Positions 49,580 through 59,670 are shown, numbered from the stretch's first letter. The stretch is 64,000 nucleotides of DNA from an uncultured Francisella sp. (GCA_943913135.1 CALTVE010000003.1:39100-103099); one strand, 5' to 3'. Notes: generated by a model not told the origin, from the sequence alone. Translations and numbers: made by a program.

Positions 49580-51436
49580 TTACCCCAGGCGCTCTTTTAA
49601 ACTGCGCCAAGGACCTGGGGTGAGCAGGCGGTCGTAATAATAGATATTTTCTAACACTTTCTTTACATATAACCGGGTTCTATCCCAAGGGATTGTTTCT
49701 ACGTACACCGCTCCTTCCATTGCCGCTTCTGCCCTAGGGCGATGCCATTGCTGGGCGCAGAAAGGTCCAGCGTTATAAGCCGCTATGGCCAAGGGTTCAA
49801 CCTTAAATTGACGGTATAAATCAGCTAAATAGCCGATTTTTATTTGTAAGTGGTGGAATAAAGCTCCCTTACTGATGACTGGATAGGACATGCCCGGTTT
49901 CCGTGATCTATCACGCCCGCGATTTATTGACCTCTGCATCCACCGCGCATCACCATTGCTATCCACACCCTGGATAAACTCATTGTCTTGTCGCATCATT
50001 CCTAAAATCGATACCAGCTCTATGCCATAGCGATGACTAAATTGACTCAGTATATCTTTTTCATATACCGGATAACGGAGGTGGAAATTTATTTTGTCTT
50101 CGCTTTGATCAGCGCTTTCAATCACCATCTCATTAAAGCCTATGAACGCTGCTAAGCCAGCAGCAGCTAATAAGTCCTCATCACTCAGGTTATGAAGTGC
50201 ATATTGCCACAGGGTTTGCGCTGCCTTACGCTGCTGACTATCCTGATGAATCACCGATTGGTGAAATAAGATAATGGCCTTTTGCAATGGTGGGTGATGT
50301 TTAATGCGCGCAATATCACTTTGTGTAGGTGCAGCGATAGAATAAGTATTTATCTTTTGCTTTAATTCTTCAGCTGATAAAAGAGCATAATAATGATGCC
50401 CATGGGCTATACTTTTGCGGTACAACTCTTGAGCCGCAGCCGCTTGTCCTAAAACTGCTTGCGCGCGGCCACGCCAGTAAAGCCAGGCAGGATCTTGCTG
50501 CAAAGCAGGAGGCATCTGCTTAATAATGCGATCGAGCATACGCCATTTACCTAAGAAAAGAGCGGCACGTGCATACCACTGCCAAGCTTCGTTACTCAAT
50601 GCCTGCGGATCCGCCTTACTAAAATGAGAGAGGGCGTTAGCCATATCATGCTTTTTTGCAGCCTCTAAGCCCGCCATGCCCTGAGCAAAAGCTAAGTTAG
50701 CAGACGATACCCGGTTGGATAAGCTGTTCATACCGCCACTCTGATCGATTTTTTTCCTTGCTTCCGGGGTAATATAAGCGGCCAAAAGATTTAATTCTGC
50801 CGCGCCGGGGCTGCCGCTGAGATCAGCAGCATTCAGTAATTCGCGGCTCGAACGAAGATAACCGTTGGCAATAAGCACCCGCGCCCGCCTGAACACCTCT
50901 GAACGGGACAAAACTTTTGCCCTGGCTGCCGAATTGAGTAATTTATTACACCCAATAGGTAAATTTTCATTACTGTATACAAGGTGCCGTGACAGTTTTA
51001 CCCGCTGTAGTGAAGATTGATACACAGCGGCATAGCATTTTAATCCGAGACTTTTTTCTTGTTCCGGTATGCGATCATATTCTGTCTTAAAAGGCATCCA
51101 ATCTTCACGGTTGGCAAAATAATTCAGTAGAGAATTACGGATTTCAGCAAATAACCCATCATTATGAGGACGGTAGACCCGCAAAAAATTCAGCGCCGGT
51201 AAGGGATCCTCTTTATTCAATGCCTCATGGGCTCTAACATACATTCGATATTCGGCCATGACTGCAGTTTTATCTTGGGGATTGAGCGTTATCCCCTCGC
51301 CAGAAAAAGCTGTTTTCGTAGGGAAAACAGAAAATGACTCCCTCTCTTTTTCAGTGATTCTTTTACTTTCACTCACACAGGAAGACAGTAATATTAATAA
51401 AATTGCTAGGCAATATAATTGAAGATTTTTTCCCAT
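49580..51436 (-). CDS. Soluble lytic transglycosylase (Slt) homologue with degenerate catalytic motif
   Basis: The protein has 618 residues from ATG 51436; an upstream TTG frame overlaps trkH. Like Slt70 it has a long alpha-superhelical region and a C-terminal lysozyme-like domain (about 480-610). Conserved pieces remain (YGIELVSILGMMRQ and AIAAYNAGP). However, the catalytic RQES motif is RQDN (Asp codon at 49985-49987), and the usual GLMQLMP-TA stretch reads RWMQRSIN. The key Glu is therefore missing and activity is doubtful. It also carries a lipobox-like LLSSC near residue 18, whereas E. coli Slt70 is soluble. It lies downstream of trkH. Confidence 0.8.
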   Translation of the reverse strand: MGKNLQLYCLAILLILLSSCVSESKRITEKERESFSVFPTKTAFSGEGITLNPQDKTAVMAEYRMYVRAHEALNKEDPLPALNFLRVYRPHNDGLFAEIRNSLLNYFANREDWMPFKTEYDRIPEQEKSLGLKCYAAVYQSSLQRVKLSRHLVYSNENLPIGCNKLLNSAARAKVLSRSEVFRRARVLIANGYLRSSRELLNAADLSGSPGAAELNLLAAYITPEARKKIDQSGGMNSLSNRVSSANLAFAQGMAGLEAAKKHDMANALSHFSKADPQALSNEAWQWYARAALFLGKWRMLDRIIKQMPPALQQDPAWLYWRGRAQAVLGQAAAAQELYRKSIAHGHHYYALLSAEELKQKINTYSIAAPTQSDIARIKHHPPLQKAIILFHQSVIHQDSQQRKAAQTLWQYALHNLSDEDLLAAAGLAAFIGFNEMVIESADQSEDKINFHLRYPVYEKDILSQFSHRYGIELVSILGMMRQDNEFIQGVDSNGDARWMQRSINRGRDRSRKPGMSYPVISKGALFHHLQIKIGYLADLYRQFKVEPLAIAAYNAGPFCAQQWHRPRAEAAMEGAVYVETIPWDRTRLYVKKVLENIYYYDRLLTPGPWRSLKERLG

Positions 51437-51447
51437 CGCTAACAGCC

Positions 51448-52923
51448 CTAATTTTTCCAATAATCAGGTAAAAACAGTACCAGCAAAGTAAAAATTTCCA
51501 AGCGTCCAAGCAACATCGTGATCAACTCCAACCACTTTTGAAAAGTGGTAAGTCCAACATTCAAATCAGCCATCGGCCCCAGTTGACCTATCCCGGGCCC
51601 AGAATTAGTTAAAGTGGCGACTGTAAAGGAATATGCTGATACAGGATCTTGGCCGGTAAAAATCATCAATAAAGTGACGGTAATAAGTACAACAAAATAA
51701 ACTAAAATAAAACTCATTACCGTGAGCGCTGTGGTCGTCGGCAACACATTGCCATTTACTTTCACTGGTTTAACCGCTTTAGGATGAAGTAAAGTAACGA
51801 TTTCTCGCCCGAGGACTTTAAACTGAATGACCGCACGAATCATCTTCACTCCACCACCGGTGGATCCAGAATTGGGAATAAAATTGGCTAAAATGTATAT
51901 GGCAAAACCAGCGTAAATCGGCCACTTGGCAAAATCAACCGTGCTGTAGCCACAGGTGGTGGCCACCGAAACATAATTAAACAACACGTTACGGAAAGAA
52001 GTCAAAAGCCCCATGGCGTCTGTCCCATAATAACCTTTGTACCAGAGATATATGCTGGAGATGAGGATGCTTAAAAAAAGTATTTTAAAAGAGCTGCGAA
52101 TTTCCACATCGTGTAAATATAACCGTGGGTTTAAATAGCGTATTACCTGCACGTGATTGACAAAATTGACACAGCCCATCAGCATAGAAATTTCTAAAAT
52201 CAGCTCTATGGTAAAAGAATGAAAATAACCAATACTGTCGCCATGAGTAGAAAAACCTCCTAAAGAAATGCTAGAAAAAGCATGACAAATGGCGTCAAAT
52301 AAGCTCATTCCCGCCCCCCATAGAGCTAAAGCCACTATAAGGGTAATCACTATGTACGTCCCCCATAGGTAAGCTGCCGTTTGGCGAATACGCGGGGTGA
52401 GTTTCTGTCCTTTGTTTACTCCTGACATCTCCGCTTTAATGATATTCATACCACCAATACCTAAGGTAGGGATAATCGCTACTGCCAACACGATAATCCC
52501 CATTCCGCCAAGCCAATTGAGTAAATGACGCCAAAAATTAATCGAAGGCTCTAATAAATCAGGGTTCGGGTATATGCTGCTTCCCGTAGTGGTGAGCCCT
52601 GAGACCGCTTCAAAATAAGCATTGGTAAAAGACGTAGAAATATGGGAAAAGTGCATCGGCCAAGCGGCTTCTAAAGAAAATAATATCCAAAAAAGAGAAG
52701 CAAATAAAAAACCATCTCGTCCCTGTAATGCCCTTTGGCAATGTTTAGTCATTTGATAAATCAAGGTCGAAAACAGGGCAATAATCGCAAAAAAAATCAG
52801 CCACACCGCTTCTAAGCGATCACCTTCATACATAGAAATCAGACCTGGCAACCAAAAAATACAAGCAAAAATAATATTCAAACGAGCAAGCTCGTGGATG
52901 ACCGGCAAGAGACGATATTTCAT
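51448..52923 (-). CDS. trkH: Trk potassium uptake membrane subunit TrkH
   Basis: TrkH is the ion-conducting subunit of the Trk K+ system and works with cytoplasmic TrkA. The 491-residue protein has four pore-loop repeats: GLTTTGSSIY, SSISLGGFSTH, VATTCGYSTVDF and ATLTNSGPGIGQLGP. I start at ATG 52923 (MKYRLLPVIHELARL); the longer frame up to 53043 would overlap the divergent lpxB region without homology. The slt gene follows 11 nt downstream. Confidence 0.94.
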   Translation of the reverse strand: MKYRLLPVIHELARLNIIFACIFWLPGLISMYEGDRLEAVWLIFFAIIALFSTLIYQMTKHCQRALQGRDGFLFASLFWILFSLEAAWPMHFSHISTSFTNAYFEAVSGLTTTGSSIYPNPDLLEPSINFWRHLLNWLGGMGIIVLAVAIIPTLGIGGMNIIKAEMSGVNKGQKLTPRIRQTAAYLWGTYIVITLIVALALWGAGMSLFDAICHAFSSISLGGFSTHGDSIGYFHSFTIELILEISMLMGCVNFVNHVQVIRYLNPRLYLHDVEIRSSFKILFLSILISSIYLWYKGYYGTDAMGLLTSFRNVLFNYVSVATTCGYSTVDFAKWPIYAGFAIYILANFIPNSGSTGGGVKMIRAVIQFKVLGREIVTLLHPKAVKPVKVNGNVLPTTTALTVMSFILVYFVVLITVTLLMIFTGQDPVSAYSFTVATLTNSGPGIGQLGPMADLNVGLTTFQKWLELITMLLGRLEIFTLLVLFLPDYWKN

Positions 52924-53025
52924 GTTGGTATAAAACCCATAAACCGATTTCTTAATACAGCATGGGCTGTGAGGAAAGATGCGCCATTGTATAATAAAGT
53001 GTTCATTGAAACTATAGAGATCTTT

Positions 53026-54168
53026 ATGAACGCTGCCCCTCAAATTGCTTTGGTTGCCGCTGAAGCTTCAGGCGATTTACTTGCTGCCCATCTCATCACC
53101 GCCCTTCGCAAACTGCGGCCAGAAAGTAGATTCTTCGGCATTGGCGGCCCTTTAATGCGTCAACAAGGGATGGAATGTTACTTTGATATCGAGGAACTGG
53201 CGGTCATGGGCTTTAGTGAAGTATTGCATAAGTTACCGCGCCTTGTGCGTATCCGTCGCGATATTAAAGACATCATTCTAAAAAAAGGCGCCGATATCTT
53301 TATTGGTGTTGATGCTCCCGATTTTAATTTTGCTTTAGAAAGAATTTTCCATCGTCAAGGTCTTACTACTATTCACTATGTCAGTCCTTCGGTCTGGGCA
53401 TGGAGGAAAAGACGTGTTCGCCCTTTAGCACGCAATACGGATGAGGTACTGTGCTTATTCCCTATGGAACCAAAGATTTATCACCAAGTGGGCGGGAAGG
53501 CAACGTATGTAGGCCATCCGCTGGCAAGCCTTATTCCTTTATCGCTTAACCAGAAAGAGGCTCGGCAGAAACTATCTCTGCCCTTGAGGCGACCCCTCAT
53601 TGGCTTGATGCCCGGCAGCCGAGATGCGGAAATTAACCGTCTATTCCCTCTTTTCTTACAAGTAGCGGAGCAGTTGTACAGGCAAAACCCTGATACGCTG
53701 TTTTATCTTTTGGTAGCCAACGATCACGCGCATCAGTTACTGCGTCGCTTGTTACCCGAGCGTTTGCAAACCCTTCCTATCATTTGGGTAAAAGCAGAAC
53801 AAAAACATCAGGCAATTGCCGCTTGTGATGCTCTTTTGGTAGCAAGCGGTACCGCTACCTTAGAAGTAGCACTTTGTCACCGACCCATGGTGGTTGCTTA
53901 TAAAACTTCCTCTTTAAGCTACGTAATTGCCCGCACTTTAGTAAAAACGCCGTGGATAGCCCTCCCTAATATTCTGCTCCAGGAAGAAATCGTTCCTGAA
54001 TTTATCCAAGAGAGAGCCAATCCAGCTAATCTACTGAAAGCCATCCAATATTTTCTAAACAACGCTGGTGCTCAAGAAAAAGCAGTTACTGCTTTTACTC
54101 AGCTTCACCACACGCTTCGCGGCCCAACCTCTATTCTGGCCGCAGAGACCATATTGCGCTTATTGTAG
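53026..54168 (+). CDS. lpxB: Lipid-A-disaccharide synthase LpxB
   Basis: LpxB joins UDP-diacylglucosamine and lipid X into the lipid A disaccharide. The 380-residue GT-B glycosyltransferase has AAEASGDLLAAHLI, FFGIGGPLMRQQGME, SPSVWAWRKRR, VGHPLA and LMPGSRDAEI. I use ATG 53026; the longer frame back to 52894 runs into trkH. It is separated from lpxD-fabZ-lpxA by about 36 kb, unlike the usual layout. It overlaps the convergent alaS stop by 9 nt. Confidence 0.97.
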   Translation: MNAAPQIALVAAEASGDLLAAHLITALRKLRPESRFFGIGGPLMRQQGMECYFDIEELAVMGFSEVLHKLPRLVRIRRDIKDIILKKGADIFIGVDAPDFNFALERIFHRQGLTTIHYVSPSVWAWRKRRVRPLARNTDEVLCLFPMEPKIYHQVGGKATYVGHPLASLIPLSLNQKEARQKLSLPLRRPLIGLMPGSRDAEINRLFPLFLQVAEQLYRQNPDTLFYLLVANDHAHQLLRRLLPERLQTLPIIWVKAEQKHQAIAACDALLVASGTATLEVALCHRPMVVAYKTSSLSYVIARTLVKTPWIALPNILLQEEIVPEFIQERANPANLLKAIQYFLNNAGAQEKAVTAFTQLHHTLRGPTSILAAETILRLL

Positions 54169-56799
54169 ATGAATCAGATAATCTCTAGCTGCAGTCAATG
54201 CTTTCTCAGGATCTGCTTTCCTGGCACTGGCCACTCCCTGGGCAATATCTTTTTTTCCTCCCCCTTTGCCCCCTAAAGGTAACAGAACTTGATCCAATAC
54301 CTCTTTAGCGCTGATTTTTTGCTGTAAAGGAGCAGATACTGCTGCTCCTACCATCAACCGATCCTCTACGTTAGCAAATAGTACGCTTACATAATTAGTG
54401 CCCGCTTTACTTAAAAAAATCAATGCTTCACGTAGCTCTTTAGCTGCTGTCTCCATATTACCACTTACAAAGTTCACTGCTCCTAAGGGAATTGCTTTTT
54501 GCAACAGAGTATTTAATTGTATTTGCAAGGCAGCTTGCTCATTTTTTCTAAAGCTTTTTTCAAGATTTTTATTACGCTCAATCAGATTTTCCACTTTTGT
54601 GAACAGCTCTTTTCCACTACCCACTTTGACTAACTCACGCAGCGAGGCCAGAATGTCACTTTGTTGCCTAAGCCAACTAACCAAAGTTATCCCCGTAATG
54701 GCTTCGATACGCCGGATTCCTGAGGCGATACCGCTTTCACTTAAAATTTTAAATAAGCCGATCTGACCTGTTCGTTCCACGTGCATACCGCCACAGAGTT
54801 CTATGGATTCATCCCCCATCCGAACCACCCGCACTTCTTCCCCATATTTTTCACCAAACAGTGCAATCGCTCCTTGAGCAACTGCCTCTTTGTAGGACTG
54901 ATAGCTTTTAGAAACGGGGATATCAGCTAAAATTACCGCGTTAACCTGATCTTCTACTGCTTTTAACTCTGTATCACTTAAAGCCTGCGGATGCAAGAAA
55001 TCGAAACGCAAGCGATGACTTTCGACCAAAGACCCTCTTTGGCTAACGTGCTGACCCAAAACCTTCTTCAAGGCAGCGTGTAAAAGATGGGTAGCACTAT
55101 GATTACGTGCGCTCCCTAAGCGTTCCTTTAAGTCCACTTCGGCATCAACGCTATCGTTCTTTTGAATGACAGATAAAGCTACCCCCTTATGCCCGATCAC
55201 ATCGCCAGGCAATTTTTTTGTATCGTGAACCGCAAAAACCTTTTGCCCTGACCTATTAAGTAAAACGCCTTTTTCCCCGATTTGCCCCCCTCCTTCAGGA
55301 TAAAAAGGCGTTTTATCCAAGATAAGCGTGCCTTCCGCTTTAGCAGCTAACGTATCTATAGGATCGCTTTGATCATTAAAGAGGGCGAGAACTGTACTTT
55401 TACTGCGCACAGCATTATCGCCGAGAAAAGGGGTCGCTGTCCCTTCATAGGACAATTTTTTCTGAGTTTTAAACTGGGAGGTAGCGCTGGATCGCTGTTT
55501 CTGTGTTTCCATCGCCCTTTCAAACCCCTGTTCATCTACCCCTATACCTTTTTCTTCAGCAATTTCTTTCGTTAAATCTAGGGGAAAACCATAAGTATCA
55601 TAGAGTTTGAACGCGACTTCGCCCGACAACAGTTTATCTTGGCTGTGTAAAAATTCTTGTAGATAGTGTAATCCGCGAGATAAAGTTCGCGAAAACTTTT
55701 CTTCCTCTTCTTTTAGACTTTTTTCAATCAAACCTGCACTTTGCGCCAGTTCTGAATATACTTCCCCCATCTCAGTGACCAAATAAGGAACTAAGCGGTA
55801 AAAGAAGGGGCTTTGGGCACCTAGTTTGACTCCATGGCGAATAGCACGACGAATGATGCGACGCAATACATACGCTCTTCCTTCATTCCCAGGCAATACT
55901 CCATCCGCAATTAAAAAGGAGGCTGTACGGATATGATCGGCAATCACCTTAAAAGACGGATTAGTTTTATCTAAGGGAACCCCGACTATTTGGGCAATCG
56001 CCTGTAGAAGATTCCGGAACAGATCGATATCAAAATTACTGTGTCTTCCCTGCACGACAGCACTAATACGTTCCAAACCCATACCGGTATCGACGCAAGG
56101 GCGATTAAGGGGTAACAGTTTGCCTTGTTCATTGCGATTAAATTGCATAAATACGCAATTCCATATCTCTACAAAGCGATCGCCTTCTTCCTCTGGACTG
56201 CCTGGAGGCCCCCCTGCTATTTCTGGTCCATGATCGTAAAAAATTTCCGTACACGGCCCGCAGGGGCCCGTGTCCCCCATCTGCCAAAAATTATCTGAGG
56301 CATATGGGGAGCCTTTATTATCACCGATACGGATAATTTTTTCCGCAGGTAGACTAATCTTGTTCCGCCATAAGTCATAAGCTTCCTGGTCTGCCTTGTA
56401 CACCGTTACCCACAGCTTTTCTGCAGGAATAGCTAAAAATTTTTCGCTGGTCAAAAATTCCCAGGCAAGGGTAATGGCTCCTTCTTTAAAGTAATCGCCA
56501 AAACTAAAATTACCCAACATTTCAAAAAAGGTTAAGTGGCGCGTGGTATAGCCTACATTTTCTAAATCGTTGTGTTTACCCCCCGCGCGCACGCACTTTT
56601 GCACCGAAGTAGCGCGGCTATAAGGTTTTTTTTCGTACCCTAAAAAAACGTCTTTAAACTGGTTCATCCCCGCATTGGTAAACAATAACGTCGGATCATT
56701 ATTCGGGACCAAAGAGCTAGACGATACAATTGTGTGGCCATGCAATTTAAAAAATTGCAAAAAGCGTTGCCGAATATCGGCGGTTTTTAAATAGTTCAT
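54160..56799 (-). CDS. alaS: Alanyl-tRNA synthetase
   Basis: This class II synthetase of 879 residues charges tRNA-Ala. The N-terminal catalytic domain (NDPTLLFTNAGMNQFKDVFLG, MGDTGPCGPCTEIFYDHG) is followed by the tRNA-recognition domain, the editing domain with the zinc ligands HNSATHLLH and CGGMHV, and a C-terminal coiled-coil/DHHA1 domain ending with the GGKGGGKKDIAQG motif. The length is normal. Confidence 0.98.
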   Translation of the reverse strand: MNYLKTADIRQRFLQFFKLHGHTIVSSSSLVPNNDPTLLFTNAGMNQFKDVFLGYEKKPYSRATSVQKCVRAGGKHNDLENVGYTTRHLTFFEMLGNFSFGDYFKEGAITLAWEFLTSEKFLAIPAEKLWVTVYKADQEAYDLWRNKISLPAEKIIRIGDNKGSPYASDNFWQMGDTGPCGPCTEIFYDHGPEIAGGPPGSPEEEGDRFVEIWNCVFMQFNRNEQGKLLPLNRPCVDTGMGLERISAVVQGRHSNFDIDLFRNLLQAIAQIVGVPLDKTNPSFKVIADHIRTASFLIADGVLPGNEGRAYVLRRIIRRAIRHGVKLGAQSPFFYRLVPYLVTEMGEVYSELAQSAGLIEKSLKEEEEKFSRTLSRGLHYLQEFLHSQDKLLSGEVAFKLYDTYGFPLDLTKEIAEEKGIGVDEQGFERAMETQKQRSSATSQFKTQKKLSYEGTATPFLGDNAVRSKSTVLALFNDQSDPIDTLAAKAEGTLILDKTPFYPEGGGQIGEKGVLLNRSGQKVFAVHDTKKLPGDVIGHKGVALSVIQKNDSVDAEVDLKERLGSARNHSATHLLHAALKKVLGQHVSQRGSLVESHRLRFDFLHPQALSDTELKAVEDQVNAVILADIPVSKSYQSYKEAVAQGAIALFGEKYGEEVRVVRMGDESIELCGGMHVERTGQIGLFKILSESGIASGIRRIEAITGITLVSWLRQQSDILASLRELVKVGSGKELFTKVENLIERNKNLEKSFRKNEQAALQIQLNTLLQKAIPLGAVNFVSGNMETAAKELREALIFLSKAGTNYVSVLFANVEDRLMVGAAVSAPLQQKISAKEVLDQVLLPLGGKGGGKKDIAQGVASARKADPEKALTAARDYLIHLQ

Positions 56800-56906
56800 T
56801 ATTATTTGGTACGCGGCTACAAAAGGGGGTTATTCTACTCTAATGACATTGGGTTAACGAGAAAAATGCTCGAACTAACAAAACGATCTTACCTCCTAAT
56901 TTATTA

Positions 56907-57950
56907 CTACTTTACAGGATCAGCAGGATCAACTTCTGCGCCCAACGTTTCTGGATCGATCTGTAAAGTTTTAGAACTTACCAACTGCAAACGGTAATTG
57001 CTGGGATCGATTTTGAATCCCTGACGGACAATTGATATTGCTTCATCTTTATTCATCAGTAACGCGTATTCTTCCATAAATTCCGCCAATTTTTCAATAC
57101 GTTTGCCTTTTACATATAAAGCCGCCAGCTCTGATAAATAAGGCTCTTTGCGAAAATCACGATCTTTATCCAATAAGCGCGCTAACACCTTAGTAGCATC
57201 ACTCATAAAGCCCAATTCCTTATAGACGTGATACTCTTCTAAGGGGCCAATATTTTCAATTTTCACCACATTTTCATTGGTCGCCTCCTGCTTACGATGG
57301 CGACGGCGGTGTTTAGTTTCTTTTCCACCCATAGGAGGGTTGACCATAAACTCTTCTTCCTGCTCCTCTGATGGCAGCTTTCTTTTTAGCGATGGATTCT
57401 TACTGTCTTCACTCATGCGCTTATCACCGCCCCCACCGGTAATAGCCGGCTGTTCTTTAGGAGCAAAAGGATCGGGCGGGAGATTATTTTCTTCTCTTTC
57501 TGTTATCGGATCACTTTCTGGTTTCACACCCGGGTCAAGCGTCGGCCTTTCTTTTTTTTCTATGAGCTCTTTATCAGTGGTAGGCGTATTATTAATTTTA
57601 CCAGCCGGTTGATGAAGGAAACTGGTATTTCTATGAGGATCATTGTGCGGACTATTATTTCCTGCTCCTTCTTTATCCTTCGCTACCCGCAGTTTTAACA
57701 GTCGCTTGTTTGGACGCTCGGCTTTGCGTTCCAAACGTTCGGCACGACGTAATTCACGGATATCTCCCGATTGCTCGGCTTCTTCACGGGCAATACGTGA
57801 AGATAATTCTATTTTTTTCTGTTTGATGGCCCTTTTATGAGCCAAGGCTTCGCGGCGACTTGCACCAGAACCTTCCCCACCTGATTTGCGGACAAGATAA
57901 ATAGCGATGGCGATAACAATAATCAGCAGAATAAGTGTACTACTTTCCAT
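56907..57950 (-). CDS. Membrane-anchored protein of unknown function
   Basis: This 347-residue protein does not match a family I can name. It has one N-terminal transmembrane helix (LILLIIVIAIAIYLV, about residues 5-20). A strongly charged Arg/Glu/Lys-rich helical region follows (about 30-95), then a Pro/Glu/Asp-rich, probably disordered segment (95-230). A folded helical C-terminal domain (about 235-335) reads like a TPR-type helix array (EEYHVYKELGFMSDATKVL and LSELAALYVKGKRIEKL). The layout resembles the C-terminal part of FimV-like envelope proteins, but that is only a suggestion. It lies downstream of the 28-residue peptide gene, with a terminator between them. Confidence 0.7.
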   Translation of the reverse strand: MESSTLILLIIVIAIAIYLVRKSGGEGSGASRREALAHKRAIKQKKIELSSRIAREEAEQSGDIRELRRAERLERKAERPNKRLLKLRVAKDKEGAGNNSPHNDPHRNTSFLHQPAGKINNTPTTDKELIEKKERPTLDPGVKPESDPITEREENNLPPDPFAPKEQPAITGGGGDKRMSEDSKNPSLKRKLPSEEQEEEFMVNPPMGGKETKHRRRHRKQEATNENVVKIENIGPLEEYHVYKELGFMSDATKVLARLLDKDRDFRKEPYLSELAALYVKGKRIEKLAEFMEEYALLMNKDEAISIVRQGFKIDPSNYRLQLVSSKTLQIDPETLGAEVDPADPVK

Positions 57951-58160
57951 AACGTTAATGTTCCTTAGCGCTTACGGGTTAAATAGACGCGTCTTCTCTA
58001 AAGAGGACACCTACTGGTAAAATTAAGATTTTATACTTAATTACACCTTGAATCCATTGCAAAAAAGAATATAATTAAAAATTAAATAAATTCTGGTAAA
58101 GAAGCCGTACAAAAAAATAAAAGAACCGAACCGCTCTTAAAAGAGCACCTCATCTTTAAA

Positions 58161-58198
58161 AAAGAAAACTCCGCTCTCTTTAAAAAAGATAAGCGGAG
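58161..58198 (-). terminator. Terminator after the 28-residue peptide gene
   Basis: CTCCGCT (58192-58198 on the minus strand) pairs with AGCGGAG (58169-58175) around a 16-nt loop and is followed by TTTTCTTTTTT. It lies about 38 nt beyond the small gene's stop. The rest of 57951-58160 is AT-rich, with a GCTCTTTTAAGAGC palindrome (58135-58148) and no other gene. Confidence 0.65.
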
Positions 58199-58235
58199 AC
58201 TTGTAGAAGGACTTAGAGAAAAAAGAAATAAATGC

Positions 58236-58322
58236 TTATTTTTTCTCTAACAGATAGAGCCCGGCGTAAAACACCGCGAACAGTATCAACATTGCCAGTG
58301 CTATTATATTTGCCGAATCCAT
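58236..58322 (-). CDS. 28-residue single-span membrane peptide
   Basis: The ATG at 58322 is preceded by an excellent Shine-Dalgarno sequence (TAAGGAGG, 7 nt upstream), unusual strength for a chance frame. The product is MDSANIIALA, then MLILFAVFYAGLYL, then LEKK: a short polar start, a continuous hydrophobic helix of about 20 residues and a positively charged end. It resembles small accessory subunits of membrane complexes such as KdpF or CydX in size and layout, but no sequence match is clear. A terminator follows. Confidence 0.65.
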   Translation of the reverse strand: MDSANIIALAMLILFAVFYAGLYLLEKK

Positions 58323-58492
58323 ACTTTCCTCCTTAAGAGTCTTTAAATAGCTATACTTCCTTAAATAGGGGAAAGCATCTTAGCAAAAGTTGCTATCTTT
58401 TTTATGACCGCTTTATGACAAAAGTTTTTCGATTTGCAATCTTGATTTAATTCACCCATAATTTTGTGGTTTTAAAATAATTTAAGAGCGCC

Positions 58493-59254
58493 ATGCTAGC
58501 TAAAAGAATTATTCCCTGTTTGGATGTAGAAAATGGGCGAGTGGTTAAAGGCGTTAAGTTTCAAAGTTTAATCGATGCTGGAGACCCCGTAGAAGTTGCA
58601 AAGCGCTATGATGAAGCCTTGGCTGATGAGCTTACTTTTTTAGATATCACCGCCAGCAGTGAGGAACGGGCTACTTTATTACACACCATAGAAAAAGTGG
58701 CCAATCAGGTGTTTATCCCCTTGACCGTGGGAGGGGGCGTGCGCAGCATTGCCGATATCCGACGCTTGCTTTCTGCAGGGGCGGATAAAGTCAGTATTAA
58801 TACGGCGGCCATCGTTCGCCCTGAGTTGATCGATGAAGCCAGTGCCACTTTTGGCCGACAGGCAATTGTGGTGGCGGTCGATGCGTTATGGGATGAACAT
58901 AAAAACACCTGGATCGTGGTAAGTCATGGGGGAAGAAAGAAAACCGATCTAGAAGTCATTCCCTGGGTAAAAGCGATGGAGGAAAAAGGCGCTGGCGAAA
59001 TCTTGCTAACTTCTATGGATAGAGATGGCACCAAAAAGGGATTTGAATTGACTTTAACCCGGACGGTAGCCAATTCAGTCAATATTCCAGTTATCGCTTC
59101 TGGAGGGGTAGGTTCTATCCAAGATTTAATCGATGGCATCCATCAAGGTAAGGCTGAAGCTGTACTGGCTGCCAGTATCTTTCATTTCAATGAAATTTCT
59201 ATACGTCAAGCTAAACTAGCCATGCAAGAAGCAGGAATAGAGGTACGTTTATGA
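58493..59254 (+). CDS. hisF: Imidazole glycerol phosphate synthase, cyclase subunit HisF
   Basis: HisF forms imidazole glycerol phosphate and AICAR from PRFAR with ammonia from HisH. The 253-residue TIM barrel shows [22 protein letters not shown] with the first catalytic Asp, [11 protein letters not shown] with the second, and [15 protein letters not shown] with the phosphate loops. It begins the hisF-hisI-hisE-tatABC run and overlaps hisI by 4 nt (ATGA). HisH and HisA are not in the window. Confidence 0.97.
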   Translation: MLAKRIIPCLDVENGRVVKGVKFQSLIDAGDPVEVAKRYDEALADELTFLDITASSEERATLLHTIEKVANQVFIPLTVGGGVRSIADIRRLLSAGADKVSINTAAIVRPELIDEASATFGRQAIVVAVDALWDEHKNTWIVVSHGGRKKTDLEVIPWVKAMEEKGAGEILLTSMDRDGTKKGFELTLTRTVANSVNIPVIASGGVGSIQDLIDGIHQGKAEAVLAASIFHFNEISIRQAKLAMQEAGIEVRL

Positions 59255-59670
59255 TTAACGAGGTTCTAGGCCCGATCCGCTGGAATAAAGAAGGTTTGAT
59301 CACGGTTATTGCTCAAGATCATCAAAGCGGTAAAGTGTTGATGCTGGCGTGGATGAATCCAGAAGCGCTGTTGAAAACGGTAGAAACAAAGAAAGCGCAC
59401 TACTATAGCCGTTCACGACAAAAATTGTGGCTTAAAGGGAAAACTTCCGGTCACGAACAATACATACAGAGTATCCACTTGGACTGCGATGGCGATGCAT
59501 TGCTTTTAAAAGTAATTTCTCAAAACAACATTGCTTGCCACACAGGAAGGGAAAGTTGCTTTTTCCGCCAATGGGACGGTAAGAACTGGCAGGTGACGGA
59601 GCCAACTATTGAAGAGGGAAGACACTATGGCGAGCCAAGACACATTGATTGCCTTGCAAGAGACGATTAG
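59251..59670 (+). CDS. hisI: Phosphoribosyl-AMP cyclohydrolase HisI
   Basis: HisI opens the adenine ring of PR-AMP in histidine synthesis. The 139-residue protein has [32 protein letters not shown] and the zinc/magnesium motif [12 protein letters not shown], with the later CHTGRESCF cysteines. The ATG overlaps the hisF stop. Its last 44 nt overlap the start of hisE in another frame. Confidence 0.96.
   Translation: MINEVLGPIRWNKEGLITVIAQDHQSGKVLMLAWMNPEALLKTVETKKAHYYSRSRQKLWLKGKTSGHEQYIQSIHLDCDGDALLLKVISQNNIACHTGRESCFFRQWDGKNWQVTEPTIEEGRHYGEPRHIDCLARDD

Noticed and set aside
58120..58200. Small RNA gene in the AT-rich gap with two hairpins
   Set aside because: The larger hairpin is explained as the terminator of the small membrane-peptide gene, and no independent promoter is visible.
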